Below, in pieces: positions 15,502-23,673 of a stretch of DNA of 32,851 bases. Each line of letters starts with the position of its first letter. Within the stretch, counting starts at the first letter, position 1. This DNA comes from CAYLOP01 sp964385305 (lineage in GTDB: Bacteria; Chloroflexota; Anaerolineae; Anaerolineales; E44-bin32). The DNA lies in contig CAYLOP010000021.1 in the NCBI GenBank assembly GCA_964385305.1, positions 1 through 32,851 of the forward strand. Direction: 5' to 3'. Made by a program: the position numbers and the translations under genes. The notes under the pieces were generated by a model. The model did not search any database and was not told the origin of the DNA. It saw nothing but the letters and a program-made list of their open reading frames with translations.

Positions 15502-17260
15502 ATTCCACCCCCGCGATGTGCAGCATGTTGGCCGTACCTTGAAGTCGCATCACCCCCTCACTTTCTTCCCCCCTAACGACTGAGAAGAGCGGCTTTTCAT
15601 CAGGACCGATTGCATGGGGTCCCACCTTTAAGAGCCCTCGTGCCACAAGGTCTCGAAGGAAACCATCGCGATCCTTGCGTTGTTGGCGGGCTTCAGAGAA
15701 ACGTTGCCGGCGTTTGGCTCGCAGCGCACCAGATAGCTTGCGCTGTGTTCGGATCGGTGGCGCGTTTGTAAGACGCGCCAAGATCGTCCCCGTATCCCAA
15801 TCGAAGGCAATCGTCGTGCCGACGGTGATCTGACGTTGGTCTGGGAATCGTGGGCCGAGCGGATTGGATTCCCGCAGGTCCCAAGAGACTTTAAGAATGC
15901 ACTCCCGCACGTAGCGGTCGTAGTCATATTTCTTTACAACTTCAAGGCGTGGGCGTACATGGAACGGAATGCGAGGAGGGACACCGAGCAGCCAGCGGTT
16001 TTTATTCACAAATTGATAAGCCGCCCAATCACTGGCGAACAGAGTTGGGATGTCGATATCTTGCAAAGCCTTGTGCTGGAAGTTTATATCCACATCCAGC
16101 GAGAGCGTGTCCGGCACGATATGGCGACGGATGAATTCCTCCCGAATCCATCTGCGCATCTTGGGATTATCGGGATAAGACACACAATCCACAGCGATCA
16201 GCGCCCGCCCGTAATCCGCAAAGGATACTTCACCCGACGGCAGATAATCCAGCGCTCGAAATGCCATACGCTTGAGTCTTTCAGCGCCCTTCTGCAGCGC
16301 ATATCCCGATGCTGAGAAGCGTGGATCGCGCTTGTTCTTATATTGCGGTAGTTGGGCATACTCGTCTTTGAGATCCTCATGGATATTCACCATTACCCGG
16401 TACATCGCCCCGCTTAGAACCTCACTTAACGCATGGGGTTCTGACCGAGCCACATAATCTTTGCCCCCAGCAGGGTTGAGGGTTTTTTCATTGTGTAAGG
16501 AGCGCAAACCATCCGCGTGGCCTCGCTCAGCCCCAAACTCCTCTGCGATCGTTGTGAAGGGGTTTTGCCCTTCGATGGAACCCTTCCCTTGCTCAAGCAA
16601 ATACAGCCGAAGGTTGTGGCTCGAGAAGGCCATTAGCACAGCCGTAAGATCGGCCATGGCTTCGTGGATAGCGAGGGATTGCGGCGAGCATGCATCCAGG
16701 AGATCCGGAGCGAGGCCATCGATGATCGCGTGGCCTGTCTCATGAGCGACGATATCTCTCGACAAGCATGTATGGATCATCTCTTGGGGGGATGTGCTTG
16801 AGGGGAAATAAAAAAACTGCAAACTGTGCGTATCGCGATGGTAGAAGGCATTGGCCTGCAACCCGGCGCGTGGGATGACTAAAAGCTGAGGTCCATCAAA
16901 CGCCCAATGCAATGTTCGCCCTAACGTATCCCTCTTTTCGAAAAGATCCATTGTCCTCAGGACCGTGGCGAAAACACTAACCTGCATGAACTCCGGTGTA
17001 TACATAGCATCCTGGCCGACGTCGCAAAGGTTCTCCCCGGCAAAATTCTCATACCAACCTCGTACCTTCCCTTTATTGAAACGTGCGCCAGTCACAAGCT
17101 CGCCGCTAACAGGGTCGAAATCCAAAATCGCCACCTTCTCGGTCGTTGGACCGTCGAGAAAGAACGCACGCACTGGATCATAACCCTCAACAGGCTCCAT
17201 CCCGCCTAAGGCCTCGATCCTTGGGTCCTGGATCATCAGCGGAATCCTGATTTTCTTCAT
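15494..17260 (-). CDS. M4/thermolysin-like zinc metallopeptidase, no signal peptide
   Basis: 588 residues. The core matches thermolysin point by point: NAFYHRDTHSLQFF (137-150, thermolysin NAFW...QMVYG), DIVAHETGHAI (HExxH H173-H177), third ligand and Asp support in HEAMAD (E200, D204), and a His in EPHALSEVLSGAMYR (H276) at the place of the catalytic His231 segment. It is thus a gluzincin with intact catalytic residues. Unlike secreted M4 enzymes it lacks a signal peptide and an FTP/PepSY propeptide. It has an extra C-terminal region of about 190 residues (400-588), basic around 525-550, of unknown role. An AGGAGGGAGG tract lies about 9 bases before the ATG. It is first gene of the minus-strand set. 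Confidence 0.87.
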   Translation of the reverse strand: MKKIRIPLMIQDPRIEALGGMEPVEGYDPVRAFFLDGPTTEKVAILDFDPVSGELVTGARFNKGKVRGWYENFAGENLCDVGQDAMYTPEFMQVSVFATVLRTMDLFEKRDTLGRTLHWAFDGPQLLVIPRAGLQANAFYHRDTHSLQFFYFPSSTSPQEMIHTCLSRDIVAHETGHAIIDGLAPDLLDACSPQSLAIHEAMADLTAVLMAFSSHNLRLYLLEQGKGSIEGQNPFTTIAEEFGAERGHADGLRSLHNEKTLNPAGGKDYVARSEPHALSEVLSGAMYRVMVNIHEDLKDEYAQLPQYKNKRDPRFSASGYALQKGAERLKRMAFRALDYLPSGEVSFADYGRALIAVDCVSYPDNPKMRRWIREEFIRRHIVPDTLSLDVDINFQHKALQDIDIPTLFASDWAAYQFVNKNRWLLGVPPRIPFHVRPRLEVVKKYDYDRYVRECILKVSWDLRESNPLGPRFPDQRQITVGTTIAFDWDTGTILARLTNAPPIRTQRKLSGALRAKRRQRFSEARQQRKDRDGFLRDLVARGLLKVGPHAIGPDEKPLFSVVRGEESEGVMRLQGTANMLHIAGVEYG

Positions 17261-18115
17261 GGGCTTACTGCCTCCCTCCTAGGAGTAAAAAACCCAACTC
17301 AATCGATACCATGCAATACTCCCCGCTGCTCCTTTGTATCTCATGCCTCATCCAATCACGAGGCATCCTGTTTCGTGATCGCTATGTACAGCAGAAGGCA
17401 TTGATTCTCCAGAACCGCTGTGTAGCAAATGACAGCACATTTGTCGACATCGGAATAGGCTTAGTGGATCATTCAGGATCTTCACGATGAGGGTTTGCTG
17501 CAAGCCCTTCTCTATTAAGAGGCGAAGAGCATAAGGCAGAACTGACGTGTGGAAATGCCCCCTAGTGAACCTGCGGGAGTTGAGCGCCGCGAAAAATGAA
17601 CCCACACACAGGCTACTACCCCAAACCGAGGAGATNNNNNNNNNNGACGTACTCCAGCAAATCATCCTGAGCAAATCTATCTATCAGACCAAGATGGAAT
17701 ACTGTGGCCTTAAATCCACCGCAAGAGGGTACTAGTCCGATCTCCACACCACCCCCTCTACCCACTTCTCTCTAGGACTTGACCGATGACTTCTCTTTTA
17801 CGAGATACTAAGTTATCCCAATATATGGAAAACCCGGCTTTGCGGGTCAGGTTATTTCATGGTCAGGATTGTAGAATCCCCACCACACCCCTTGAACCAT
17901 TTTAACTAAAATTCGTACCATATTATACCCAAATACTCTCAACAGATTCTAAATGGAGGGTGCGCACATAGCATAGCTCTACCTACTTCTCTGAGCAGGC
18001 GCGTTCAATGCCCTCTTGGTACACTGTAATCTCCGAGGAAACAGCGGGCAGAATCTTACAAATTGCGTAACTTTACAGCTCAAAATCCTTGCTTTTCATA
18101 TTCTTCCAATAAATA
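17261..18115. other. Gene-poor region with scaffold gap
   Basis: No convincing gene on either strand. Ten N (17636-17645) mark an assembly join of unknown true length. Seen in it: a hairpin ATGCCTC (17343-17349) and GAGGCAT (17360-17366) in the upstream region of the M4-like gene; a hairpin ACCCG/CGGGT (17832-17847) followed by a T-run on the minus strand; and a near-exact 16-nt direct repeat at 17756-17771 and 17977-17992 (one mismatch). The DNA is more AT-rich than its surroundings and could be an island edge or decayed sequence. Confidence 0.5.
17636..17645. other. Assembly gap (10 N)
   Basis: A run of ten N joins two contigs, so synteny across it, including the link between the peptidase/MBL set and the tRNA, depends on scaffolding. 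Confidence 0.99.
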
Positions 18116-18143
18116 GAGAACGGGGTGCTTTCCTCCCGTTCTC
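18116..18143 (-). terminator. Terminator of the tRNA-Lys transcript
   Basis: Perfect 9-bp stem GAGAACGGG (18116-18124) and CCCGTTCTC (18135-18143) with a 10-nt loop. On the minus strand it is followed by the T-rich TATTTATT. It lies 28 nt past the tRNA 3' end. Confidence 0.6.
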
Positions 18144-18148
18144 CTTTA

Positions 18149-18167
18149 GCAAATGCTGCGCATTTGC
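18149..18167 (-). other. Hairpin in the tRNA 3' trailer
   Basis: Perfect 8-bp arms GCAAATGC (18149-18156) and GCATTTGC (18160-18167), 3-nt loop, only 4 nt past the tRNA 3' end. It is probably a trailer structure that exonucleases or RNase E meet during maturation. Confidence 0.5.
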
Positions 18168-18171
18168 GGCA

Positions 18172-18244
18172 TGACCCGCACAGGAATCGAACCTGTAACC
18201 TGACGATTAAGAGTCGCCTGCTCTGCCAATTGAGCTAGCGGGCC
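18172..18244 (-). tRNA. tRNA-Lys (CTT)
   Basis: A 73-nt cloverleaf on the minus strand with all stems intact: acceptor GGCCCGC/GCGGGTC, D arm GCTC...GAGC, anticodon stem GGCGA/TCGTC with loop CTCTTAA (anticodon CTT), variable AGGTT, T arm ACAGG-TTCGATT-CCTGT, discriminator A. CCA is not encoded. The CTT anticodon reads AAG Lys codons. Confidence 0.97.
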
Positions 18245-18264
18245 TCTTTCTGATAGCTGGGAAT

Positions 18265-18292
18265 ATTGTACCGAATCAAACGTTTCTGTCAA
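18265..18292 (-). promoter_or_regulatory. tRNA-Lys promoter
   Basis: Minus strand: consensus TTGACA (18292-18287), a 16-bp spacer and TACAAT (18270-18265, 5/6). The position, 21 bp before the mature tRNA 5' end, is right for a short precursor leader. Confidence 0.8.
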
Positions 18293-18526
18293 TGAATCGG
18301 CTTTCTCCATAGGATTTAACCGAGCGCAATCCCAGAATGTGGGGTAAGATATGCGCCTAGTTAAATCCATCCAATTCATTCATACGTGGCTTGGATAAAT
18401 GACAGTCGCCGGAACTGAAGACCGTAAAGGCGACCGCTGTAGGTTGCTGTGGCTTCTGCCCTTCGAACAGATAAATGCAAATGAACCAGCAGGGGAAGGT
18501 GCACCAACAGCAACAAAGGATGCAAC

Positions 18527-19855
18527 ATGAGCGTGTCAAACAGCTTGCTACATGGTGAAGGCAGCCCCCGTAAGCGTTTTACCCGCATGTGGTCATCGCT
18601 TAACCTTGTGATTTGCCTGACCTTGGCGATCTCAGCCTGTAACGTATCGATCGGTGAGCCTTCTGATGCATCATCGGGAAACACGAAGATCACAGCCGTC
18701 GTCACACCAAGGTCTAAAACATCACCTATGCCCGAATCGAAGGCAGAAACCACACACGAGCCCACGGTAGAATCCGCAACCGGGTCAGCACCGCTTTGGG
18801 TCTACCTGACCGCAAGCGGCACCTTGATCATTGAAAACCCTGACGGCTCCTACATGGTCGCATCGGTCGAAGTGCCACTCGATCACTGGTATGGTCTACC
18901 GGTCGCATCGCGCCACGTTACACTCGCTCGGAGTGAGATTTTCTTCCACCCTTTGGATCTCGCCTCGCAACCAGAGATGACGGCGATTTCTTCGAAAGGG
19001 ATGGTCCGCCGTATCCCCTCGCCCGAAAAGAGCGGTGAGCTGGTGGATGCGATGCCCTCGCGGGATGGCACATCGATCCTATGGCTCTACGACATCACGC
19101 TCGTCAAACCGAATCTCGCCGCGGATCCAGTGTGTGATCTAGCGCAGGGATGCGTGGGGCGTGTATACGAGGCCGTGATCACCGATCATGCCGGAGCCAC
19201 CGCACGCTCTCTTGGGCAAATGACGCTTGAGGACCCCTTCCCACTCCTGGAAATCGATTCGTGGTCTTCTGACTCAAACTTGGTATTCTTGCGCCGGATC
19301 CCTTGGATGGTCACCAGCGCCTACTACCTACCGATCGGGGGTGGTCTCTTCTCCGTCTCCATCTCGGATGGAACCTGGACGGAATTGAGTGAGGATTTCT
19401 TAGGCCCAGAAACGGCGATCAGCCCAGACGGCCGCTGGTTGGCACGCGGCTCGTTCGGAGAGGGCGATCTCACCCTGCTTGTCGAGTCTACGAATGGCGT
19501 ACGCTATGAGGTTCCCTTCCTGGAGGATTTCGTGCCGCTCAGCGCGCAGATGACTTTCTCGCCCGGCAGCGATCAACTGCTCTGGATGGAGATCATGGCT
19601 ACCCCGGAAGAGAGCTCCATCACGCTGAAAGGTATGTCGCTCGACGACGGGACTGTGCAGATCCTATATGCCTTCGACGAGCCGCTTGATCGTGAGAATT
19701 TGCCGCACATCGGCGCTTGGGTAGAACCTTCTATCTTGGCAATCAACGATACCTGGGGCACCCGCCTGTTAAACCTCGATGATGCAACGTGGGTGATCCG
19801 CGAAAGGCCGGTTGGTGCAGAGCCCAATATCATCTTAGGGACATTATCCCCCTGA
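18527..19855 (+). CDS. Lipoprotein with beta-propeller-like repeats, unknown function
   Basis: 442 residues. The signal peptide (residues 20-38) ends in lipobox LAISAC, so Cys38 would be lipidated and the protein tethered outside the membrane. A low-complexity Ser/Thr/Pro linker follows (40-85), then a region with repeated strand patterns such as GTSILWLYDITL, SWSSDSNLVFLRR, ISPDGRWLARGSF and FSPGSDQLLWMEI. These look like TolB/PD40-type beta-propeller blades. No catalytic motif is seen. AAGGA precedes the ATG. It is a stand-alone gene between a divergent tRNA and a convergent MFS gene. Confidence 0.75.
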   Translation: MSVSNSLLHGEGSPRKRFTRMWSSLNLVICLTLAISACNVSIGEPSDASSGNTKITAVVTPRSKTSPMPESKAETTHEPTVESATGSAPLWVYLTASGTLIIENPDGSYMVASVEVPLDHWYGLPVASRHVTLARSEIFFHPLDLASQPEMTAISSKGMVRRIPSPEKSGELVDAMPSRDGTSILWLYDITLVKPNLAADPVCDLAQGCVGRVYEAVITDHAGATARSLGQMTLEDPFPLLEIDSWSSDSNLVFLRRIPWMVTSAYYLPIGGGLFSVSISDGTWTELSEDFLGPETAISPDGRWLARGSFGEGDLTLLVESTNGVRYEVPFLEDFVPLSAQMTFSPGSDQLLWMEIMATPEESSITLKGMSLDDGTVQILYAFDEPLDRENLPHIGAWVEPSILAINDTWGTRLLNLDDATWVIRERPVGAEPNIILGTLSP

Positions 19856-20052
19856 CCGAGCAGCATTCCCCCTTTACGCCGGAGCGTGATGGGATTTGAG
19901 GTTGAGCAGCCTGCGCTGAACCCCACATCCCTGAAGCGATTTGGACTAAAGCGCAAACTGTCTGAGGAAGAGCTCATTATCGATATCACTTAACGAGAGT
20001 AATCGCAATATGCAACTGGGATCTGCTTGAGATGTCGAATTGAAGGACAGGA

Positions 20053-21246
20053 TCATGATGCTATTGCGTGCCGGCCTTTGCCGGGGAGCCGGAAGACCAG
20101 GGGCAACCCCAAAAGCATAATGACCGCGCCGATGAGGTATCCAAGTCGTAAGCCCAGGATGTCGCCAATTCCACCAAGCATAACGATCATCACGGATCGA
20201 ATGAGAAAGTCCATAGCCATGTAGATGCCGTTTGCTAACGCACGGTTTTCCGGGCAACTCTCCTGCACGAGCGCCATGATCACAGGCGTTATCGAGAGCG
20301 ATGTGAATCCCAACACTGGGAGTAGGAGAACCCGCAGCCAACCCGAGCTCATCAAGAATAGAAACATTGAGAATGACGTTGTGAGCATCGAGAGCAAGAT
20401 CAGCTTATGGCGTCCGATACGATCGCTGATCACGCCTCCGAGGAAAGCTCCCAATACCCCAGCTGCCTCGAGCAAGGAAAGGGATGCACCCGCGAGCCAG
20501 ATTCCTGCGCCCTCTCGCGTGAGGAAGGTCGGCATGTAAGTTGTCAGCGCGGAGATCATATACGTACGCACCGCGAGGATGCCCGCCAAGGGGACGATTA
20601 ACTTTCGCATCCCTCGAAGCGCATCTCGCCACGGCAGACTCTGACCAGCACCCGAAGATCTCCCCGATACATCACGCAGCAAGATCATCAGCAGTATCGA
20701 AAAAGCTACTCCGATAAACATCAGCCAGGGCATGCCGCGCAGGGAAATCAATTGGATTGCCGTGACAACAACGATCGGGCCCAAAACTCGACCCAACTCA
20801 CCACCGACCATCCAAAATCCCATCCCTCTGCCAAGGCTGCCTCCGGATAAATTCCCTGCCATGGCCGGTCCCACCGCATGCATAGCTGCCGAGCTCACAC
20901 CCGTGAGCAGCAGGAGAACTGTCAAAGCTGTGTAATTATTCGCTACCCCAAGCATGCTCATCATGATGGCGGTGATGGCCGGTGCAAAGATGACCATATA
21001 TCGCAAACTGATTCGATCGGCGACGTGGCCGATGAAGGGCTGCAGTATGGAGGGTACTTGCATGAATACGGACAGCAACCCCGCTTCGGTCGTGGTGAGT
21101 GAGAGGTTAGCGATGAAAGTCGGCAGGAGGGCCGGGAGGAATGCCGTGTATGTGTCATGAACAGCGTGACCGCCAGCAATGGTCAAAACCTTTGCAGTTT
21201 GATATTCCCCCTCAGGCTTGATCTTTTCATGATCACGTGAGTTCAT
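20053..21246 (-). CDS. MFS transporter, fosmidomycin-resistance (Fsr)-like
   Basis: 397 residues with 12 predicted membrane helices. The first helix carries HAVHDTYTAFLPALLP, the hallmark of the Fsr branch of the major facilitator superfamily, and MFS motif-A-like sequences occur after TM2 (HVADRISLRYM) and after TM8 (GGVISDRIGRHKL). Fsr-like proteins are proton-driven drug or metabolite exporters; the substrate is unknown here. ATG 21246 is chosen: AAGGAGG is 12 bases before it and abuts an in-frame GTG at 21258, which is too close to be the start. Divergent from the redoxin gene. Confidence 0.9.
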   Translation of the reverse strand: MNSRDHEKIKPEGEYQTAKVLTIAGGHAVHDTYTAFLPALLPTFIANLSLTTTEAGLLSVFMQVPSILQPFIGHVADRISLRYMVIFAPAITAIMMSMLGVANNYTALTVLLLLTGVSSAAMHAVGPAMAGNLSGGSLGRGMGFWMVGGELGRVLGPIVVVTAIQLISLRGMPWLMFIGVAFSILLMILLRDVSGRSSGAGQSLPWRDALRGMRKLIVPLAGILAVRTYMISALTTYMPTFLTREGAGIWLAGASLSLLEAAGVLGAFLGGVISDRIGRHKLILLSMLTTSFSMFLFLMSSGWLRVLLLPVLGFTSLSITPVIMALVQESCPENRALANGIYMAMDFLIRSVMIVMLGGIGDILGLRLGYLIGAVIMLLGLPLVFRLPGKGRHAIAS

Positions 21247-21441
21247 GCGATGCTGCACCCTCCTTTTTATTCACTATTGTCTCGGTGCAATCGATGAACA
21301 TTCTACCATCCCTTTTTCTCAACACCCGCTTTCTCCGACGACGAGGCCAGTTCCTGAACAGAATTTTGCTCTTCCCGCAACCAGGATACTCCGATCTTGA
21401 ACAGAGTGATGAGTATTCATGGAATCTCGTGAAGTATGTAA

Positions 21442-21471
21442 TTGATTTCAATTCTCGAACGTTGATACAAT
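21442..21471 (+). promoter_or_regulatory. Promoter that would give a leaderless redoxin mRNA
   Basis: TTGATT (21442-21447), 18 bp, TACAAT (21466-21471). The start would fall at about 21478-21480, essentially on the ATG at 21480, and no ribosome binding site precedes that ATG. Both facts point to a leaderless transcript. Confidence 0.45.
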
Positions 21472-21479
21472 GACATCTG

Positions 21480-22475
21480 ATGGAAATTGAAGACCTCACC
21501 GGACCGCAACACGAACTCACGCCTGGAATATGGGTCAATTCTACAACCCCGATCACGTTATCCAGCTTACGTGGTCGTGTTGTAATGGTCAACCTTTGGG
21601 ACTTCACCTGCATCCATTGCCTACGCACCCTACCCTACATTCGGTCATGGTATGACAGCTATACGGATTATGGCCTGACGATCTTGGGCGTGCACACGCC
21701 ATACTTCAACTTCGCACGAAACCCAGACTGTGTCAGAACAGCGATTGCTCGGCAAGGCATCCAGTGGTCAGTGGCACTCGATAACATGGGAACGATTTGG
21801 TCATCCTTCGGGAACCAGCAGTGGCCTGGACTGTATCTTCTTGACCGGGAGGGTCGTGTACGCTACCAGTATGAAGGAGAGGGTTCTTGTTGGGAGATAG
21901 AGCAGAAAATCCAAGAACTCCTGCTAGAGAGTGACCCAACCCTCTCGCTTCCGCCCTTACCACCCCGACCACAGGAGGATGAGATACCTGCAGTTAAAAA
22001 CGGGGAGATCACACCAAGGCTCTACGTTGATGCCATCGGCAACTCGGTTGCGCCATCCATTGAGCCAATTGTGTATGCACCGCCCGTCGAATTGCTCGAC
22101 GGGCGTTTTTATCTTGACGGCACATGGCGAGCGTGCAAGGATGGTCTGGCACTCGTCAGCGAACACGGCACCATCAGCCTCTCCTATCATGCCACAACGG
22201 TATACGCCGTGTTTTCGCCGCCCTTACATACACGCGAAGCCTCCAATCACGTTTCTGGCCCATGCACCCTTGATATTGAACAGGATGAAGAACCTCTCAG
22301 GCAACCAAAGTATGGTGAGGATGTATTTTTAGACCGTGGTCGATCCCGTGTACGTATCGAGAGCCCAAGGACTTATTCTCTGGTCAACAACTCAGACATC
22401 GAGACACACAGACTTGGCTTGTCAGCGAATTGCCCAGGCCTAAGTTTTTACGTATTCTTATTTGGCTCACGCTAA
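21480..22475 (+). CDS. TlpA-like redoxin with DipZ-C-type domain
   Basis: 331 residues. The N-terminal thioredoxin fold has redox motif C-I-H-C (C44, C47) in VVMVNLWDFTCIHCLRTLPYIRSW, closely like the periplasmic part of DipZ. Residues about 175-331 resemble the carbohydrate-binding-like C-terminal domain of DipZ (Thioredoxin_10): FYLDGTWRACKDGLAL, SYHATTVYAVFSPP and a closing LSFYVFLFG. DipZ also has a DsbD-like membrane domain, which is absent here. There is no signal peptide, so the protein seems cytoplasmic or uses an unusual export route. A thiol-disulfide role is inferred from CxxC. No ribosome site is visible before the ATG. Confidence 0.8.
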   Translation: MEIEDLTGPQHELTPGIWVNSTTPITLSSLRGRVVMVNLWDFTCIHCLRTLPYIRSWYDSYTDYGLTILGVHTPYFNFARNPDCVRTAIARQGIQWSVALDNMGTIWSSFGNQQWPGLYLLDREGRVRYQYEGEGSCWEIEQKIQELLLESDPTLSLPPLPPRPQEDEIPAVKNGEITPRLYVDAIGNSVAPSIEPIVYAPPVELLDGRFYLDGTWRACKDGLALVSEHGTISLSYHATTVYAVFSPPLHTREASNHVSGPCTLDIEQDEEPLRQPKYGEDVFLDRGRSRVRIESPRTYSLVNNSDIETHRLGLSANCPGLSFYVFLFGSR

Positions 22476-22518
22476 GCACTATCAAAGCTAACGCCATACC
22501 CGCAAAGGAGTGATAACT

Positions 22519-23478
22519 GTGTTAAGAGCCTTATTAATCTATCTCTCCAAGGCAACTTGGGCACGCAGGATCGTCACAGGCTGGCGGTTCGCCCGTCGTA
22601 GCGCCTCTCGATTCATCGCTGGAGACACATTCGACGAAGCGCTCGAGAAGATCCAATCCCTCAATGAAGAAGGCTTGTTTGCCACATTGGACCACCTCGG
22701 CGAGAACGTCACGAACACCGAAGAGGCTCATAAAGCTGCGAAAGAATATATCGAGATCCTCGATCGGATGGAAGAGGTGGGGATCAAGTCGAATGTCTCT
22801 TTGAAGTTAACCCAACTCGGCCTAGAACTCGACTTTGATCTTTGCTTCGATAATATGAAGCGCATCGCGTCCAGAGCCGCAGAATATGGCATCATGGTCC
22901 GTATGGATATCGAAGATTCCCCCACTGTCGATCGCACCATCCTAATGTTCCAAAAACTTCGGGAAGTCGGTGTCACCAATGTGGGCATGGCCTTTCAGTC
23001 CTATCTCTACCGCAGTGAAGCAGATCTAAAGGTGGTACTTCCACAAGGGGCGCACATTCGACTTTGTAAAGGCGCCTATAATGAACCACCGGATGTCGCT
23101 TTCCCGCGCAAAGCCGACGTTGACGCCAACTTCGACAAACTCACCGCACTCATCATCGACTCCGCCCTGGCGGATGGGGCGGAACCCGCCGACCCGAATG
23201 GGAAAGTCCCGCCGGTGACCGCCATTGGCACGCACGACGAGAAGCGCATCGCATACGCAAAGCGCTATGCCGAGCAGGTGAATTTCCCCCAACGTGCGCT
23301 GGAGTTCCAAATGCTGCTAGGCATACGTTCTGACCTCCAGAAGGCACTTGTAAAAATGGGCTACCCTGTGCGCATCTATGTGCCCTTCGGCACGGAGTGG
23401 TATCCCTACTTCGTTCGCCGTCTCGCGGAAAGACCCGCAAACCTGTGGTTCTTCCTCTCGAATTTCTTCCGAGGCTGA
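22519..23478 (+). CDS. Proline dehydrogenase (monofunctional)
   Basis: 319 residues. An FAD-dependent enzyme of the inner membrane face that oxidises L-proline to pyrroline-5-carboxylate and passes electrons to quinone. Family motifs in order: SLKLTQLGLELD, VRMDIEDSPTVDRT, IRLCKGAY, GTHDEK and EFQMLLGIRSD, with the conserved RIYVPFGTEWYPYFVRRLAERPAN end (Arg pair binding the proline carboxylate). Start GTG 22519 is 8 bases after AAAGGAG; an earlier GTG (22510) overlaps that site. It is 43 bp after the redoxin stop, so possibly co-transcribed. No P5C dehydrogenase lies in the window. Confidence 0.95.
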   Translation: MLRALLIYLSKATWARRIVTGWRFARRSASRFIAGDTFDEALEKIQSLNEEGLFATLDHLGENVTNTEEAHKAAKEYIEILDRMEEVGIKSNVSLKLTQLGLELDFDLCFDNMKRIASRAAEYGIMVRMDIEDSPTVDRTILMFQKLREVGVTNVGMAFQSYLYRSEADLKVVLPQGAHIRLCKGAYNEPPDVAFPRKADVDANFDKLTALIIDSALADGAEPADPNGKVPPVTAIGTHDEKRIAYAKRYAEQVNFPQRALEFQMLLGIRSDLQKALVKMGYPVRIYVPFGTEWYPYFVRRLAERPANLWFFLSNFFRG

Positions 23479-23504
23479 AACGCGAACCCGATCCCCTCAA
23501 ATCG

Positions 23505-23543
23505 TATCCTGAGTAGTTGGTCCTCTGCGCGCTACTCAGGATA
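23505..23543. terminator. Long perfect inverted repeat after proline dehydrogenase
   Basis: 12-bp perfect arms, TATCCTGAGTAG (23505-23516) and CTACTCAGGATA (23532-23543), with a 15-nt loop. It is 27 bp past the stop, so it may end or stabilise the transcript, but no T-tract follows. Protein binding is the alternative. Confidence 0.5.
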
Positions 23544-23673
23544 TCCTTCAACATCATCGACTCGGCTCCCGATGGGCGTGGATCCCCCTGGGGCGCTATA
23601 AACACATCCAAACAGCTATAATGGTTTCATGTAAAAGATACGTAAAGAGAATGCATACAATGGAGGTTGACTC

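Noticed and set aside
17348..17674. Minus-strand frame running across the N gap, possible transposase remnant
   Set aside because: Its translation includes unknown residues and no transposase motif could be recognised.
12748..18244. Integrative element at tRNA-Lys
   Set aside because: No integrase, relaxase or direct repeat of the tRNA 3' end was found; the only match near the gap is a 9-nt TGCGGGTCA in the opposite orientation at 17841. Kept only as a question.
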